A DNA stretch of 64,000 bases from assembly GCA_933228895.1 (NCBI GenBank), contig OW121848.1, positions 137,224,615 to 137,288,614 of the forward strand, written 5' to 3'. Source of the stretch: Platycnemis pennipes. Lineage: Eukaryota > Arthropoda > Insecta > Odonata > Platycnemididae. The notes beneath the pieces are model-generated. The model ran no database searches. It worked only from the letters and a program-made list of their open reading frames with translations, and had not been told where the DNA came from. The position numbers and the translations under genes were made by a program. Below are positions 34,560 to 47,861 of this stretch, in pieces (the first letter of the stretch is position 1; the number at the start of each line of letters is the position of its first letter).

Positions 34560-35296
34560 CTCTGACATATTTTGACCTATGATTACTATAATCCCTGGGC
34601 ATAATTATTTCATGTTCCATTTTTATGGAACTTTGATATGATCCGACAGGCACTGCATTATTTTTTTCGAGAACGATGAAACATTTTAGTAAGTAATAAG
34701 GATAACAATAATATAAATTTATTGTTCTAGGACATTTTTCCTATGGAACATGTATTACATGCATACAATCTGTAGACTCTGTGGTTTTACAATGGAGAAC
34801 ACACTTTACCGAACTGAATACAATGAAGAAAGAATAGCAAAAATAAACAATTTGATAAATGTAAAACAATAATATGCAAGATATGTTATTCCAAATGATA
34901 TAAATAAGAATAATTTCGCAGGAATTCTAGGTTTAACATGTGCAAAATCTAACATAACAATATAATCCATCATATATTTATGAATAATTTCATGAATATA
35001 AGGGTTTGACAGTATTTTGTGTTGAACACTGAGACATGACACAATGGAATACAATAACAACAAAGAAATGAAAACAGAACAAAATATTGACAGAGATAAT
35101 TGAGGAACGGAAGTAACAAAAAAATGAGGTATTCACTTACTAAAACTTACAAATACATGTATTCAAGAAGAGTACAGTAATACAATACTTACAACAATGC
35201 AGTGTCTGTCGGATCATATTAAAGTTCCATAAAAATAGAACATGAAATAAAATATGCCCAGGAATTATAGTACTCTTAGGTCAAAATACGTCAGAG
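34560..35296. repeat. Fold-back element with about 100-bp inverted arms
   Basis: Left arm 34560-34659 contains TATTTTGACCTA, CCTGGGCATA and TATGATCCGACAG; right arm 35197-35296 carries the reverse complement with about ten mismatches or indels. The 537-bp spacer is AT-rich and non-coding. This could be a fold-back transposon, or two copies of a repeat inserted in opposite orientation. Confidence 0.65.
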
Positions 35297-35309
35297 TCAG
35301 TAAGGAGTA

Positions 35310-35844
35310 AGGTAGACTAGGATTAGCTTCCCAAACCGAGAAATACACCTAAAGCAAATAATGCAATTCGATTTTATGGCCACTACAACTTGGATGTATC
35401 CGGGGATCCAACACGAAAATTTCACTACACTTTGGTGTTTCACTACACGTACACTGTTTTGCATGAGCCATGCAAAATTCCACTCAAAGCTATACATTTT
35501 TTCGTGCAAGATGAACGATTTGTTCCACGTCATACATTTAACAACAAAATAAAGTCCAGATGCTAATATGTATCTTCCTACCCACTTAAAAGTTATGCGT
35601 AAGGGAGAACTATTTAAATATTTTTTCCGAAGCTGTTCCATGGAAATATGAGAGAGACGATCCTAGTGCAATTTCAATGCTAGAATACTACCACAGGAAC
35701 ATTGGTTTTCATAAAATCGCAGTAAAAAACAATTTTGGTGGTGATGAGCGAAACGATAGATAGTGAAAATGCCTCACAATCGATCTATCAATCTTTACAC
35801 ATTCTTCCTCGAGAAAATAACTTTTATTTATCTTTGATTACGCT
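35310..35844. other. Intron sequence, no gene seen
   Basis: AT-rich with a 114-codon minus-strand frame (35297-35641) that shows no recognisable motif. Confidence 0.35.
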
Positions 35845-35892
35845 GCCACACACCCTCGCGGTGGCTTGCAGGGTATAGCGTAGATGTTGTAG
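35845..35892 (+). repeat. LINE 3' end fragment
   Basis: Plus strand: TGCCACACACCCTCGCGGTG + GCTTGCAGGGTATAGCGTAG, the same terminal box as at 28325 and 58170. Confidence 0.55.
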
Positions 35893-38800
35893 GATATGTC
35901 CACCACTCCATTTACCGAAGAAAAATATGAACGTGAAGGTTAACGTCGGGATAACTCTCCAGAAAAAAGCGAAGCACATTGGGACGATATAACCATGATA
36001 ATAATAATAGCTTCAGAACCCCTAGAGTGATTGCAACCCTACGTTTCAGGCAACATGGAAGTAAGAAATTCCTAACTCTAATGCCAGATTAACACCGAAT
36101 GCAATCGCGGTCCGAGGTTGCCCGCGTTCGCTCCCTCCGACCCTTCACATTTTTCGTCCCCTTTTGACTTCTCCACTCATCCGGTTAACGAGATTAAGTC
36201 AGTAATATGGCCCTCACTCTTTGTCGCGAGAATTCCTTTCCCCTCAGGACTCCGCGACACGTGTGCGACCAGCTGCTGCTCGTTATTTTTTTAACCTTCG
36301 GTACGCAACCCGCTCACAAGAGTTTTTTTTCTATTTAATCATCATCGATTATGAATCAAATTTAAACCACTCACGCCCAAATTGGATGCGGAAATGGATT
36401 CCGAAAAAAGGTCATTTTTTCCCTTGGCGGCCGACGCGTACCTCTGCATGAATTTGTGCCCCGGGAAACCACTCCGCAGTGCCCGGATGCAAAGCCGTCA
36501 TTATAATTACGCTCTCCTCGCAGCAGGTAGGGAAGGGGGCTGGGGGCGCGAATTCGGCTCAGCGAAGCGCGCGTCACTTTCGGTGTGACGACCTTCATGC
36601 ACGGAAAAGGAGTACTTCGCGCCTTGTTTGCTCGTGAATTTTTCATCAAAGCTGGTAATCCGGGTTAAAGATACGTCACTCGATAAGATCGCGGCATTAT
36701 GTTGGAAATGTTGATTTTCCCTCCATCGGAAATACTAACCAGAGCGTGCGAACATCGATTCACTCATTGTTTTTCGCCCATTCCTGAGGGACTTCGTTTG
36801 CTTGTCGATAAACTGACCACGGTAACGCGCGTAAATTGAAAAAACGTGTTGAGAACGCGCGTAAATTGAAAACTGTGAGGATGGGCGTCGATGAGTGTAT
36901 TTTTTTAGCTGAATGAACCATGACTAGATTGGAATCATTCAAGTTAGATATATTTCTGATGCCCAATCTAAAGGTATTTACGGAGAACATCATTATTAAG
37001 GTTGCAAACTCATCAGCGATCTGTTCCGGGAGATTTATAAATTATCAGGCATTTATTATTGCGGAAAATACGGAAGAATAAGTTGGTATCACATTTCTGG
37101 CATGGTTATTACCTCAGGAAAAAATGAAAGCGGTGTTATTCACATGGAAACAAGACATGTAACTCTTTCAATTACCGCTGAAAGCAACGTTAACTTGACG
37201 GATGAGAAGATTACTAATATCCGGAAGATTTTTGCCTCCCGCCCGGAGAGGTATATATAAGTACGCCTTTTTCTGGGAGACTGCAGGATTTCCGGGAGAG
37301 GTGTCAACCCTAATCCACATATTACCTTGCGAGCCGCCGCCAAGGGGTTAACAGAGTATTTTAAGTCATCAGCAGTGCGAGCACGGTGCGTGGATTTCTT
37401 GAACCAAAAATTCGCGCTCTGGATACTGGTAAACCGTAAGAATTCACGTAACCTTGATTATAGGCGGTTTATCACAATCGATCACGTACCTAACTTCTGT
37501 GTCGTCCCCAACATTAACAATAGAGCATGCTTCTCTAGAAGCGCGCTGCTCGCAGTAACCGTTATTACCACTCGCTCAATAAATTTATAATAGTGAATAG
37601 AAACTCCAGAAAAAATTATAAAGATACCATACCCGTTTTTGCTCTTCAATTAAAACAGTAATGATGACGCAAGCGCGCGTTACGAATATATGGGGTCGGT
37701 CCTCAAATTGACTGATGAGACCGGAAGACTCCATGAAAAATCTGCTTTACCCATTGCATAATTATTCCCAATAACCGTTAATTAAGCATGCTGCTTACCG
37801 CGGTGATAACGCTAGGACTTTTAGCGTGCCATTATGCATATCACATTATGCTGTCAAATAAGGGGCTCACATGGAGTAGGTATAACAGCATAACTTGAGT
37901 AACTCCACTCAAGAAATTCTCAGATGCGCGTTCACACTGAACGGAAATCAGTCAGAATATTCTTAATAATATGATTTAACGCAGTGAATAGTTCATTAGC
38001 ATATTTTAGGTTAAGTCGTTGAGATGTATAATCAAGGAAATACGCTACGATTAAATCAGTTATGCTATATTGAACGGCCGGGTCTTGTGCCACTCCGACG
38101 CTGAATAAAGAGTGATTACTGCGTGTTACGAATCAATCACCATCGAGTGTATAAACTTTAGAAAACACCACAAATTCAAAAATGGGGTACATACAGGTCC
38201 ATAAAATGCATCTGACAATGATTTAATGCATCGTGGTGGCTTAAAATGATTCTGGAGCAGATGAGTGGAAACCCATTTACCCTTAATTCAGAGTGCACCT
38301 AAAAACCTCGAGGACATCCGAAATTCTCGCGTAGAGTACAGCCACGGTGCAGAAACTGACAAACAAGTTCCCTCTTCGGTGCTTCGTAAAACGCATCCAC
38401 AGGAAGACAAGGTCCCGATGAAGTCCAGTGAAGTCATGATTGGATCAAGTATTAGCAGCGGAGGCGCGCCGTGAGAGTGGCCCGTTGAGTGGGGGTCTCG
38501 GGGGGAAAAAAAAGATGGGCCCAATCCGACGCGGATACCAGATTTCCACGAGCGACACTCATTCCACTCGCCGCCGCCGCCGGCCGCTGCTTCCATTCGT
38601 TCGCGCTGATAGGGTCCCGGGACGTGTCGCTGACTGAGAGCGCATTCGGCAGCCGGAGACTTCTCTTCAGGGGGAGGGGGTGGGGGAGGGGGGGCGGAGA
38701 TGGAGGTCGCCCGGGGCGGATTCAGGGGGAAGTAATGTTGGAAGGGTTAAAAGGTCGCCCCGGAAAACGAGAAAGGAGCTCCTCAATTAATCAGCACTCT

Positions 38801-40341
38801 CGGGTGGGAACCAAAATCATTTTCCGACTCATTTACCACCAATAATCCGTAAACAGAACGAGAGAAAATAAACCGAAAAGTCAAATTGCTAAAATCAATA
38901 ATGCCCGTACTTGATGAAGTTCAGATGCTGCTTTTCCATTAATAATTTTAATTTCAAACATTTGATATGCGCACATCAAATAAGACCATTCGTCGAGCAA
39001 CTTATGAAGCATTAACGAGGGAAGTGATCGGAATTATAAGCCTTTTTAATTTCGAAAGATCAACCCCGCGCCCTTCACCTCCCTCAATCACTGTAAAGCT
39101 TTGGTGTCCACCCACAGACACACTTTCAATGCATAGGGAGTCTCGCAGATCTACTCCTGCTTTAAATAGGAACACTTTCTAAGCCGAATCAGTTTGGAGA
39201 AATAATTCACTTGCTAAAGCAAATGTCAATATTGTCCAGCGGGCAGGAATGTCACATTATTCCACTGCCTTTTTTTCGGCATGAGCAGAGAATAATTTTA
39301 AAATCTTACTCGATACCGGATGGCATACGAACAATCCCTTAGTAAGATCAAACAAGTCCTGTACACTCAAAGGTTAATTAAAAATTCAATTAATGAGATT
39401 ACCCCGTGAGCGCGTTTAAACAGCTAATGTAAAGGAAAACAAATTGTATTTGCGCTTAAAATGAAAAATAAAACGTCACTGATTAAATCGAAAATATTCA
39501 ATCATAAATGTGGAGAAAAATATTCAATCATAACTGTGGAGAAAAATATGCACCCGAAGGAAGGATGAAGACTCACAGAGTAAATTAACAAACGTGGGTA
39601 AGGCAATGTAAATGGCCTATCTAGGAGGCAGTTTCGAAGAGGCTACGAAGATGTAAGATTTCATCGATTTGATCACAGATCCAGAGGCTAGGGGAGATAA
39701 TATCAGTAGAATATTAAGAGAACCTGAGGGCTCTAAGACGAAACAATTAATAACGCTCGCTGGAGAAGATCTATCATCAACATTTGTTCTCTTTCTGTTC
39801 AATTCTAGAAGACAGGTCACAGGGTAAGTTGGGTCAGGTACATTAATCTCTTTTTAACTTGCTGCAGACTGCATAACTATAAGACTAACTATCCGAGACA
39901 TGAATACGGTTCCGAACGGACGAAGCAAGGGCGACTATGGAATAAGTATTCAATAGTGATGTGTGGGGAAGAAAAATAAAAGGGCTCAGTACTCTCTAAG
40001 GAGGGAATGGAGAGATAAATGAATATGATAACTGAGTAAAAATAGAGGAGCCAGTTTAGTTAGTTAGATTTTCAAATATTAGTATGACTATGAGTAAGGT
40101 ATCTGGTCAGACAAGGAAATTCAGTCGTCGTCATATAGGTCAAAGATAAAATCGAAATATATAGCAAGTTCAAAGATCAAAGAAAGAAAAATAATGACAG
40201 CACAAGCTAAAAACGAGAACCAGAAACCACGAGTACTAGAACGAGAAAGTACAAGTTTCAGAGATGATTTTCTTTTCGGTGGAAAATTCGCTACGGTCAC
40301 TTTTGTTATAAGGTAATGAAGATCGTGAAATAACAGTCATA
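35893..40341. other. Intron sequence with small repeats, no gene supported
   Basis: No coding exon found. ACGCGCGTAAATTGAAAA occurs twice at about 36825-36872. 38460-38720 is GC- and G-rich with low-complexity frames. The remainder is AT-rich. Confidence 0.4.
39491..39542. repeat. 26-bp tandem duplication
   Basis: Two adjacent units beginning AAAATATTCAATCATAA differ at one base (A/C), followed by a partial third unit. Confidence 0.85.
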
Positions 40342-40650
40342 GTTATTTGGAGAATCGACCGACAGCTAGCAGAATTTAGAAGAGGTGGGTAATTAGATAT
40401 AGGGAGACATTTTTCAGGGAATGGAGGAAGAGAGGAGAGAAACCCAGCGTCGGCATTTGTCTGCCCTTAACGAAACGCAACAAGGGGACCACGGTTTAAC
40501 GTCCCATACGACGGACAGATTACTGCACTATAAGTGCTTTCCACACAGCACTTAAGTGGGGTTCGGTATAGGTACCACAGAAAAATCTTCATCGGCCCGA
40601 ATTCGAACCCGGACTCTCGGGATGAAAGGCCGCCAAATCAACCGATCCCC
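40342..40650 (-). repeat. tRNA-derived SINE, main family (copy 1)
   Basis: Minus strand: GGGATCGGTTGATTTGG, CGGGTTCGAATTCGGGC (B-box), CCCCACTTAAGTGC, GTATGGGACGTTAAACCGTG and CTGTCGGTCG. These boxes align in order with the copy at 48472. Confidence 0.8.
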
Positions 40651-41855
40651 TATAAAAGAACAAGAGCCAAACGGCCAGTATTCTAAACGCAAATCGATAG
40701 ACACTCTATAGATTTCAAGGTGAAAATAGTGTTAGCAAAAGAGGTATATCCAGTCAATAGAGAAATAATGGTTAAGATCAACTCTTGAAATGTTGTCAAA
40801 AGAAATGTAGAAGAATGAATTTATGAACACATGAAAGAATGAATGAATAATGATGAATATCACATTATGACTAAGATAAATGAGGTCTTCGGATGAGAAA
40901 CAAGAGCATGCTCGATAGATGGAGCAGGATGTCATACGCAACACGGCGTTGGAATCCAAAATAAGAGGCAATCAATGAGTAGGCACGGAAAAGGGGAAGA
41001 GACAATCTGGATGTTATATAGAGAAATGAGGAAAGAAGAAGCAATGATGCTGACGAGTGCGACAGTCAGTTTGGAAAATATTTTATGCTCATTTAAACCA
41101 ACCAAATTGATAGAACACCCTGAATAACATGCATAATAAAAATCACTTTATATCTCTCCACAAATTTTTCCCCATTAAAACACGACGGGCGATAATATTC
41201 ATTTGTGGCATTAATCACGGGGATAACTCGCGGTATATTCATCCCAAGGTAGTACTCCACAAAGCACACTAATAATTACGATGTCATACAGGATATGGCG
41301 TGTCAACAAAGAGCACAAAAAAGAGAGCGCAAACTGTGAAACTGTCACCGCTATGGTGAAAGAAATGCGAAATCCTTTTGAACCTCGACGCCAGCGGATC
41401 ATTGACACATAACCGTTCCAATGAGCGCCAACACATCTGAAGTGTAAATAAGAGAAATCGGAATATGAATAGACGGGACATTTGAATTCCATTCAAACAG
41501 CAGACATTAATTAGTATTTGTACAAGGGGAGGGGGGGAAAGCGGCATCAATGACTAAAAGACACCTAGATGGCATCATTGATTATGATTCTGGATGATCG
41601 ACTCTTCCCCGCAGTTGAAACTATTGGCTTCATTGATACTATCATACCGACCGATGGATTGCATGGAAAACGCTTACTACGATTTTCACTTCCCATTCAT
41701 AAACATATTGCACAACTTTCCATCAGTGATAAGTCCATGAATTTCCATACAAGTTATTTCCGATGGAAAATTCCTTCGGAATTTAAAAGAGATAAACATT
41801 ACCTTTCAATTTTTAACACGAACTTGATCAACAGAAAAAACTGGGGAGCAGGGGA
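40651..41855. other. Intron sequence, no gene seen
   Basis: AT-rich with short unsupported frames. Confidence 0.4.
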
Positions 41856-41990
41856 ATAATAATAATAATAATAAAAGGTCTTTATTGGGGCGAGATTGAG
41901 ACAAAACTGTCCCTTCTGCCATCTAACCCCTAACGACAGGTCTAAGGAAAAAATGAAAGCCCAGGAGTCGCGAGAACCCAAACAGAAGAT
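41856..41990 (-). repeat. LINE-like 3' end with (TTA)n tail
   Basis: The minus strand reads CCCCAATAAAGACCTTTTA and then TTATTATTATTATTATT. An AATAAA signal followed by a trinucleotide tail is the typical end of a non-LTR element. No protein-coding part is recognised. Confidence 0.45.
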
Positions 41991-42879
41991 GAAAAATTGC
42001 ACTATAATTGACGGATTCTTGCATTGTTTAGAAAAAATTCTCCCAAGAATTCATGCATAAAAAATTCGTGAAAACTGCCCGTAGTAAAAATCATGCTGTA
42101 GAGTTAATCGTGGTGAGTGCTAGTTTAAGCTACTAGCTCTGTCATTAACGTCATGCAGAATTCCCTGAAAAAAATATTTAGTGTGGCACGAATCATAAGT
42201 ATACAAAGATTGAATGAAGAATATTCTCGTTTGAAATTATATTTGACAAAAAATTACAGTTTTCATCGTTAAAAATATTTTCAGAGGTTACTTCCTTTGG
42301 AATGGCATGGAATTCAAATGAGTTCAATCAAACAAATAACAAGGCCTTCTTAAAGTTTTCAAAAAGAAAAACAGTATCACGGTCAAAAGTGAGAATAAGT
42401 AGTAATAACATGAACAGCAGTATGTGCATGGATAGGTAAGGTTCATTTCATTTTTGCTGTGACTCACGAAAAACTTTTATTGACGTGTAAAGAATTTAGT
42501 TAAAGTTTAAGCCAATGATTCCCATTTCTCCTACTGTTTCGAATACTTACAACGGATTGTGAGCTGAGATTAATTAGGTTCACCAGAATAAATAGTAGGA
42601 ATATATGTTTCAAGCCTGAATTCAGAGGGACTAAAACTATAATTTTTAACGAAAACTGAAAATCAAAACAGCAGTTCCAAATCCTATATGCTTTGCAGAA
42701 CGAACAGCTATACGTACTGAGATAGTATGAAAGTTTAACCTAAGCAGTTAGATCTACTTAAATCCTATTTCTCCCACTATTACTACAAAAGATAGCCTAC
42801 TACTACTTAGACGATATCCAAATTTGATAGTAGCCTTCAACGCCCCAAAATTGATTTTCCATAGTAAAACTAAAAAAAA
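41991..42879. other. Intron sequence, no gene seen
   Basis: AT-rich, no supported frame. Confidence 0.4.
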
Positions 42880-43820
42880 AACATCAAAATGAGCGCAAAA
42901 AGGTAGGGTGCGTTAGAGCGACCGGTGGACGCCGGAAGGAACTGCGTGACAGAAGAGGAAACGGAAGACAGAGAGGGATGCAAGAGGTAAAGGAAGGGTA
43001 GGAAGGGGTGGGGGGTGGTGGGGGTGTTGCAGAGTCCGGGGAGAAGTGATGACGGGGGGCGGAAAAGGTTCGGGAGCGCACGGCCGCTCCTCGCAGCGCA
43101 AACACCGCGGGGGCGGGATTGGGGAGGCGAGGGTGCGGCGCGTTGACTCCTCTGACCCCCGTGCGTGCACCGGAACAAAGAAAAAAAAACTCCGGCAACG
43201 GAACGAAGGCCGACCTCACCGGTTCCGCCGAATGCGGACGCGAACCCCTTTTCCTCCCCCGTTGCTCCCCGAGTTCATCCCCTTCGGCTCGACCCTCCCA
43301 GCCGCCGTAAGCAAACACGGGAAGGACAACACGCGGCACATACACACAGAAGCGGGCATCCCGAAGAAAACAACCCTGCAAAAAGAAATCAACCTCCTGA
43401 GCTTCGGCAGAAAAAAAAACGAAGAAATAATAGGACCGCAGTCACCCTGCCGCATCCCACGACCTTTCGCCATCACCTCCACCCCGGAGAAATATGGAGG
43501 GAAAGGGAGAGAGAGAGATAAAGCCAGTTGTTTGCACCGGGTCTAACACTGTTTGTACGGTTGTAATTGAATGATTTCGCGATCTCCGCCTCCTCAGTCT
43601 TCCACCAATTCACACTGCTCATCCTCTCCACCTCAAAGCCACCATCTCCTCCAACCGACTTCGGGCTGAAGTCTCCACCCTCCGAACGCAAAACAATGCC
43701 CCGCGTCGGAGCAGATATTGGCCCCCTTTCCACTCCAGGTTTCTTATTTTCCAAAGCTTTCATGACGGCGTTTTCCCTCTCCGAACCTCTTGGGTCCTTT
43801 CCCCTCAAACCCCTGTGAGG
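42880..43820. other. GC-rich low-complexity block
   Basis: CpG-rich sequence open in nearly all frames. Translations are Arg/Pro/Ser-rich without recognisable domains. It may be an island or a decayed GC-rich repeat. Confidence 0.45.
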
Positions 43821-44764
43821 AACGAGAAAACCTTTCCTTCCCCAGAGTACCCCCTCCTCTAATTACGCATCCATTCAACGCCCGTAACTCCAGTGTACAC
43901 ACGTTTTCGGCAGCTTCCCCAAGGCTCCTGATCGGAGTGAGGAGGTAGCTGGTCGCTTTCGAAATTCCAATTACGCGACAGGAATCGTGCAAAACGCGCT
44001 TCCGATGATTACCACTAATAATTGACGACTTACTTCCCCATTAGCCCCACGATCAAAGATTACGGACGATGAAATTTCCCCCACTCTGTGAGGTAAGCGC
44101 CAGAGTAAGGCAAAAATCTGCCCCGTCAGCTTTCCTCACTCAGTAAGGAACTCATTTCAAAAAACGACCTGCGTTCCTGGCAGGGTAAACTTGGAACATC
44201 GCATCTGTTGACTCAAGTTTTCGGTAATATTGGACTGAACTGGGTTAGGGGCAGAGCTATTTAATTTATTCCACATCATCGAATGCAAACGATGTGAATT
44301 TGAGTCAGACGCTTCGGGGGCCAATCTAAACAGAACTCGACTCTTCTTGACGGAGAAGAAACGAAATATTTCTAATCGGCGAGATGGAATAACTTCCTCA
44401 TTTAAGTAGTTATATGCTTCAGAACAATCAATCAACGAAGGTAATGCAAAACCAGAGATCACTGATAAAAATTATAGAGGATTCGATTCTGAAATGCATC
44501 TAAATAACACGAGCTTTTTCTCCGCTTATGACATAAAGTCTAAAATAAGCAGTCATTTGAATTATACCACGCCTGCTTTATGGCACCTTGAATCGTAGCA
44601 TTTTTGAGGTGATGTAATAATAAGGAGGAGATCGTTAAGGATATTAAATACACCAATGATTAAGCATTAACAATTATGAGGCCAACATATGCTCGCCATA
44701 GACAAAAATGTTAATTAAATTATATGACCAACCAGTAGTTTACAACAATACTTATATTTCCTTT

Positions 44765-44914
44765 GCACGCCCACTTTCCGAAAGGGTTAAAACATTAGTT
44801 TTCGCCGCTTACAACTCGACAACTAATTGAGGGATCGAAGAACGGAAAAATGCGGGTCCTTTTATTTTACCAACTATCAGGTTCGGCAATAAAAAAAATA
44901 TGGTAAATGACCCC
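44765..44914 (-). mobile_element. Truncated end of the ISL2EU-like MITE family
   Basis: On the minus strand it begins GGGGTCATTTACCATATTTT, preceded by AT, and continues through CGAGTTGTAAGCGGCGAAAA to GGAAAGTGGGCGTG, then stops. Only the right-end 150 bp of the family is present. Confidence 0.8.
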
Positions 44915-44916
44915 AT

Positions 44917-47448
44917 TTGAAAATACTTTGAAAATAATTTTTACTATTTATTGCTGGTTTTACTGTAATATTTAAAAAATCATCAAAGTGGCTTATCATA
45001 AAACGCAGCTGAAAACTGACAATCATAACTGTAAACACGTATACGGAACAGATACTGCACAAAAGCTTTATGGTGAACAAAGGTTTCAATACGTACATGT
45101 ATATTAAAAATGCAAGAAAAAAAACACTCAAATCATATAAAGTGAGCGCCTCACACAAAATGCTTTATGAAGAAAAACCGTAGAACGACTCCTGTTACGA
45201 TTAGAGAAATGTTTACGGAAATGCAGGTGGCAAAGAAAAAATCACAATCTGAGCGAATCTTTGGATTCTTGATTCATTTGACTTATGACAAAAATTAGGG
45301 AGTATATGATTAGCAACTGAAATGGTAGTGCTTTTGGTTGTTTAAGAGTTATTTGTTGATGGACTAACAGAAGCCCTCAGGCGGTTCTGGATAGAGTGAG
45401 CTGTCACGCCGGATCGGATACATTTTTCTTCAAGCGCCAAAAACAGTTGACAAACTACAAATGGCAAGACTCGACGAAGGCCCTCCTCGCCACGCCCCGC
45501 GCTCATTAAAGCAAAACGCAGCGATAAAGACGCCACCGGTGTCGTCGTAAGATGGAAGCGAGCCATCACTCACTCGCTCGATCGCGACTGCCACTGGGGA
45601 TGGACCGGGTGTTCGGTGCCGGGCCGGACTCCCGTGGGTGCGGAGAGATTAGCAAAGGGTGCCACCGGATGTCGTGGGAGGACGGGTTGCCGCCGCTGCG
45701 GGACGTTGATTCATTCCTGTTATCGCGCTCCAGAAACGATGAAGACCTTGGCACGAGACCCTTGCGTCGCACAAATCGTTCGATAAATCACGAACGAGAC
45801 AGATGGAGATTTGAAGCATTTACTGAATCAAAGGAGGGGCGAACACATAACTACTGGGAGAGGAGAAAAATCATTCATGGACACACCCTCTAAAACAGAG
45901 GCCCAATATGATTTGAAATCATGAGATAACCCCGTAAGACAATGCCATCTTAGAGAAAAGATGAATACATGTAATACTATTTACAATACAGATACATAGT
46001 ACTGATAGAAGTCCTGTAATTCTCCTGCTTTTTTATGCACAGTAATGTATGGCTTTAGGCACATCGATGGTTAGCTCTTAAACCGAATTTCCCATGATTT
46101 TAGCTTTCAGCTCATTTAAAAAATCATGAGCTATAATTCTATAAAATTATATAAAGCTAATCCATGAGTACATAAAAGAGAATAAGTCTAACATGAAAAT
46201 GAGGCTTCATTTTTAAAATGTGTACCGGGAAAAGGGAAAAATTTTATACAGATTTTCACTAAGAAATGCATTGCACTTTTGTTACACTAAATATCTGCAT
46301 ACGCGTCAGTATCTTTAAGACACCTCAGCAGTTTCTGCGGGCAGTCTGATTGACCCTTTGAAGAACTCAACAGCTTCTCTGCCTACGTTGCAGATCAGGG
46401 CACTTTCTACACCAGATAAGAACGTGTTTCGTTGCTAAAGGGTTGGTGAATATGGTGCTCCGAGGAGAAGTTGAGATAATAGGACTACACATTTAGGAGC
46501 CGTGTGCGCCATTTTCAAACATGCAACAATTTTTTTACTCCTGTTGAAATTCCTGCTGAAAATGTCTGCTGAAATATTCAAATTTCACAAAGTTTTGATT
46601 ACAACAATCTCGGCAGTAGAATCCTCTTTTCTTTTCCTTCCAATTTTCACATGGCTACATGCAATTTCCATGAATAATGATTAAACTATTCTGCATCCAA
46701 TAACAAAGATAATCATAGGGCTTCAGTCAATAATGAATTTCAGAGACGGATGAGTGATCACATTTCCTAGATCTTTAACATGCGCAACAGGAATCACACT
46801 GTTTACCCGAAATTCCATAACAAGACTAACAATGGGAGAAGTCCAATAGGCTAACCTTCCATCAATGACATAAAACTATGAAGATGGGACTGGGTGATAT
46901 TAGATATTCATAACTCTGCCAAGATATATTGAAGAGACAGGGGAAATATTTATTTCTGCAATACGAACCATACTGAAAACGTGGTGGCGCATGGAGGCAC
47001 CCTTTGACGAATGCTGGTTAGCTGTAAAACGTGTGTACTCGAATTCAAAAGTCACTACGAATGAAACAGGATAACTTTAACCGAGAGATGAAATTGAAAG
47101 AGACCTCCCCCAATCCTTCAACTAATTGCACTCATTAAGGAAGTTAATAAGATCAAGATACCGACAGATGTTAAGGATAATATAAACACGGCAAAAAGAT
47201 GGCTTAAAAATACCGAAACAGGCAAACAATTGTGAGTTACGAAGTCTATTTAGTCCCTTGAAACATGCAAATGTCTACAGAAATGTAACATACCAAAATA
47301 CGGAAAAAAAATAAAAAAATGATAAAATAAAACGAGGCAACTCTCGAAAAATAGGCATTAGGTTTAGTCAACCTTTTAGTCCTCTTTCAATCATTACTGT
47401 ATTTTATTATAGAAAAACCATGTTAAACAGATATAAGCTTCTCTTCAC
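44917..47448. other. Intron sequence, no gene supported
   Basis: AT-rich. 45400-45780 is more GC-rich with a 113-codon plus-strand frame (45552-45893) that lacks recognisable motifs or splice context. Confidence 0.4.
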
Positions 47449-47490
47449 AAAAACCTAGCACACACAACCGCCAATGCAAAAAACAGGTAC

Positions 47491-47600
47491 CTGATGATGA
47501 CCCCGATGCGTTGAAATTAGTTGTGCCAAATAAATTTAAATGTAAATATAGGTACATAGGTGTTGGATTCTTTATTTGACCATGAATTTCCACATAGTTA
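47491..47600 (+). repeat. Penelope-like fragment with hammerhead-like core
   Basis: CTGATGATGACCCCGATGCG is followed by TTGAAATTAGTTGTGCC and AAATAAATTTAAATG. CTGATGA and GAAA are the two conserved hammerhead core strands, spaced as in Penelope-like and related retroelement ribozymes. Stem II is poorly paired, so activity is doubtful. Confidence 0.45.
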
Positions 47601-47861
47601 CGCCACAAAGTATTGAGTGCAGTTTATATTTATATCAATGCTACCACGCCTATGTAACCCGACTGGGGTGAGCTGTCGCTCATCGGTATGTAGAGTGCGA
47701 GCACCTTCGACACGGTCAAGAGAAACGGTTAAGCAGGGATATCTACTTTACGAACAGAAGGACACCACTATTTGCTAGAATATTTAGCGCATATTCAGTT
47801 CCCAAAGCATTTAATAGCTCCGGAGGAGACGAGAAACGAACGCCAAGGGTGAAGCACTCAC

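Noticed and set aside
39491..39548. CRISPR-like repeat
   Set aside because: Two directly adjacent units without spacers in animal DNA: a tandem duplication.
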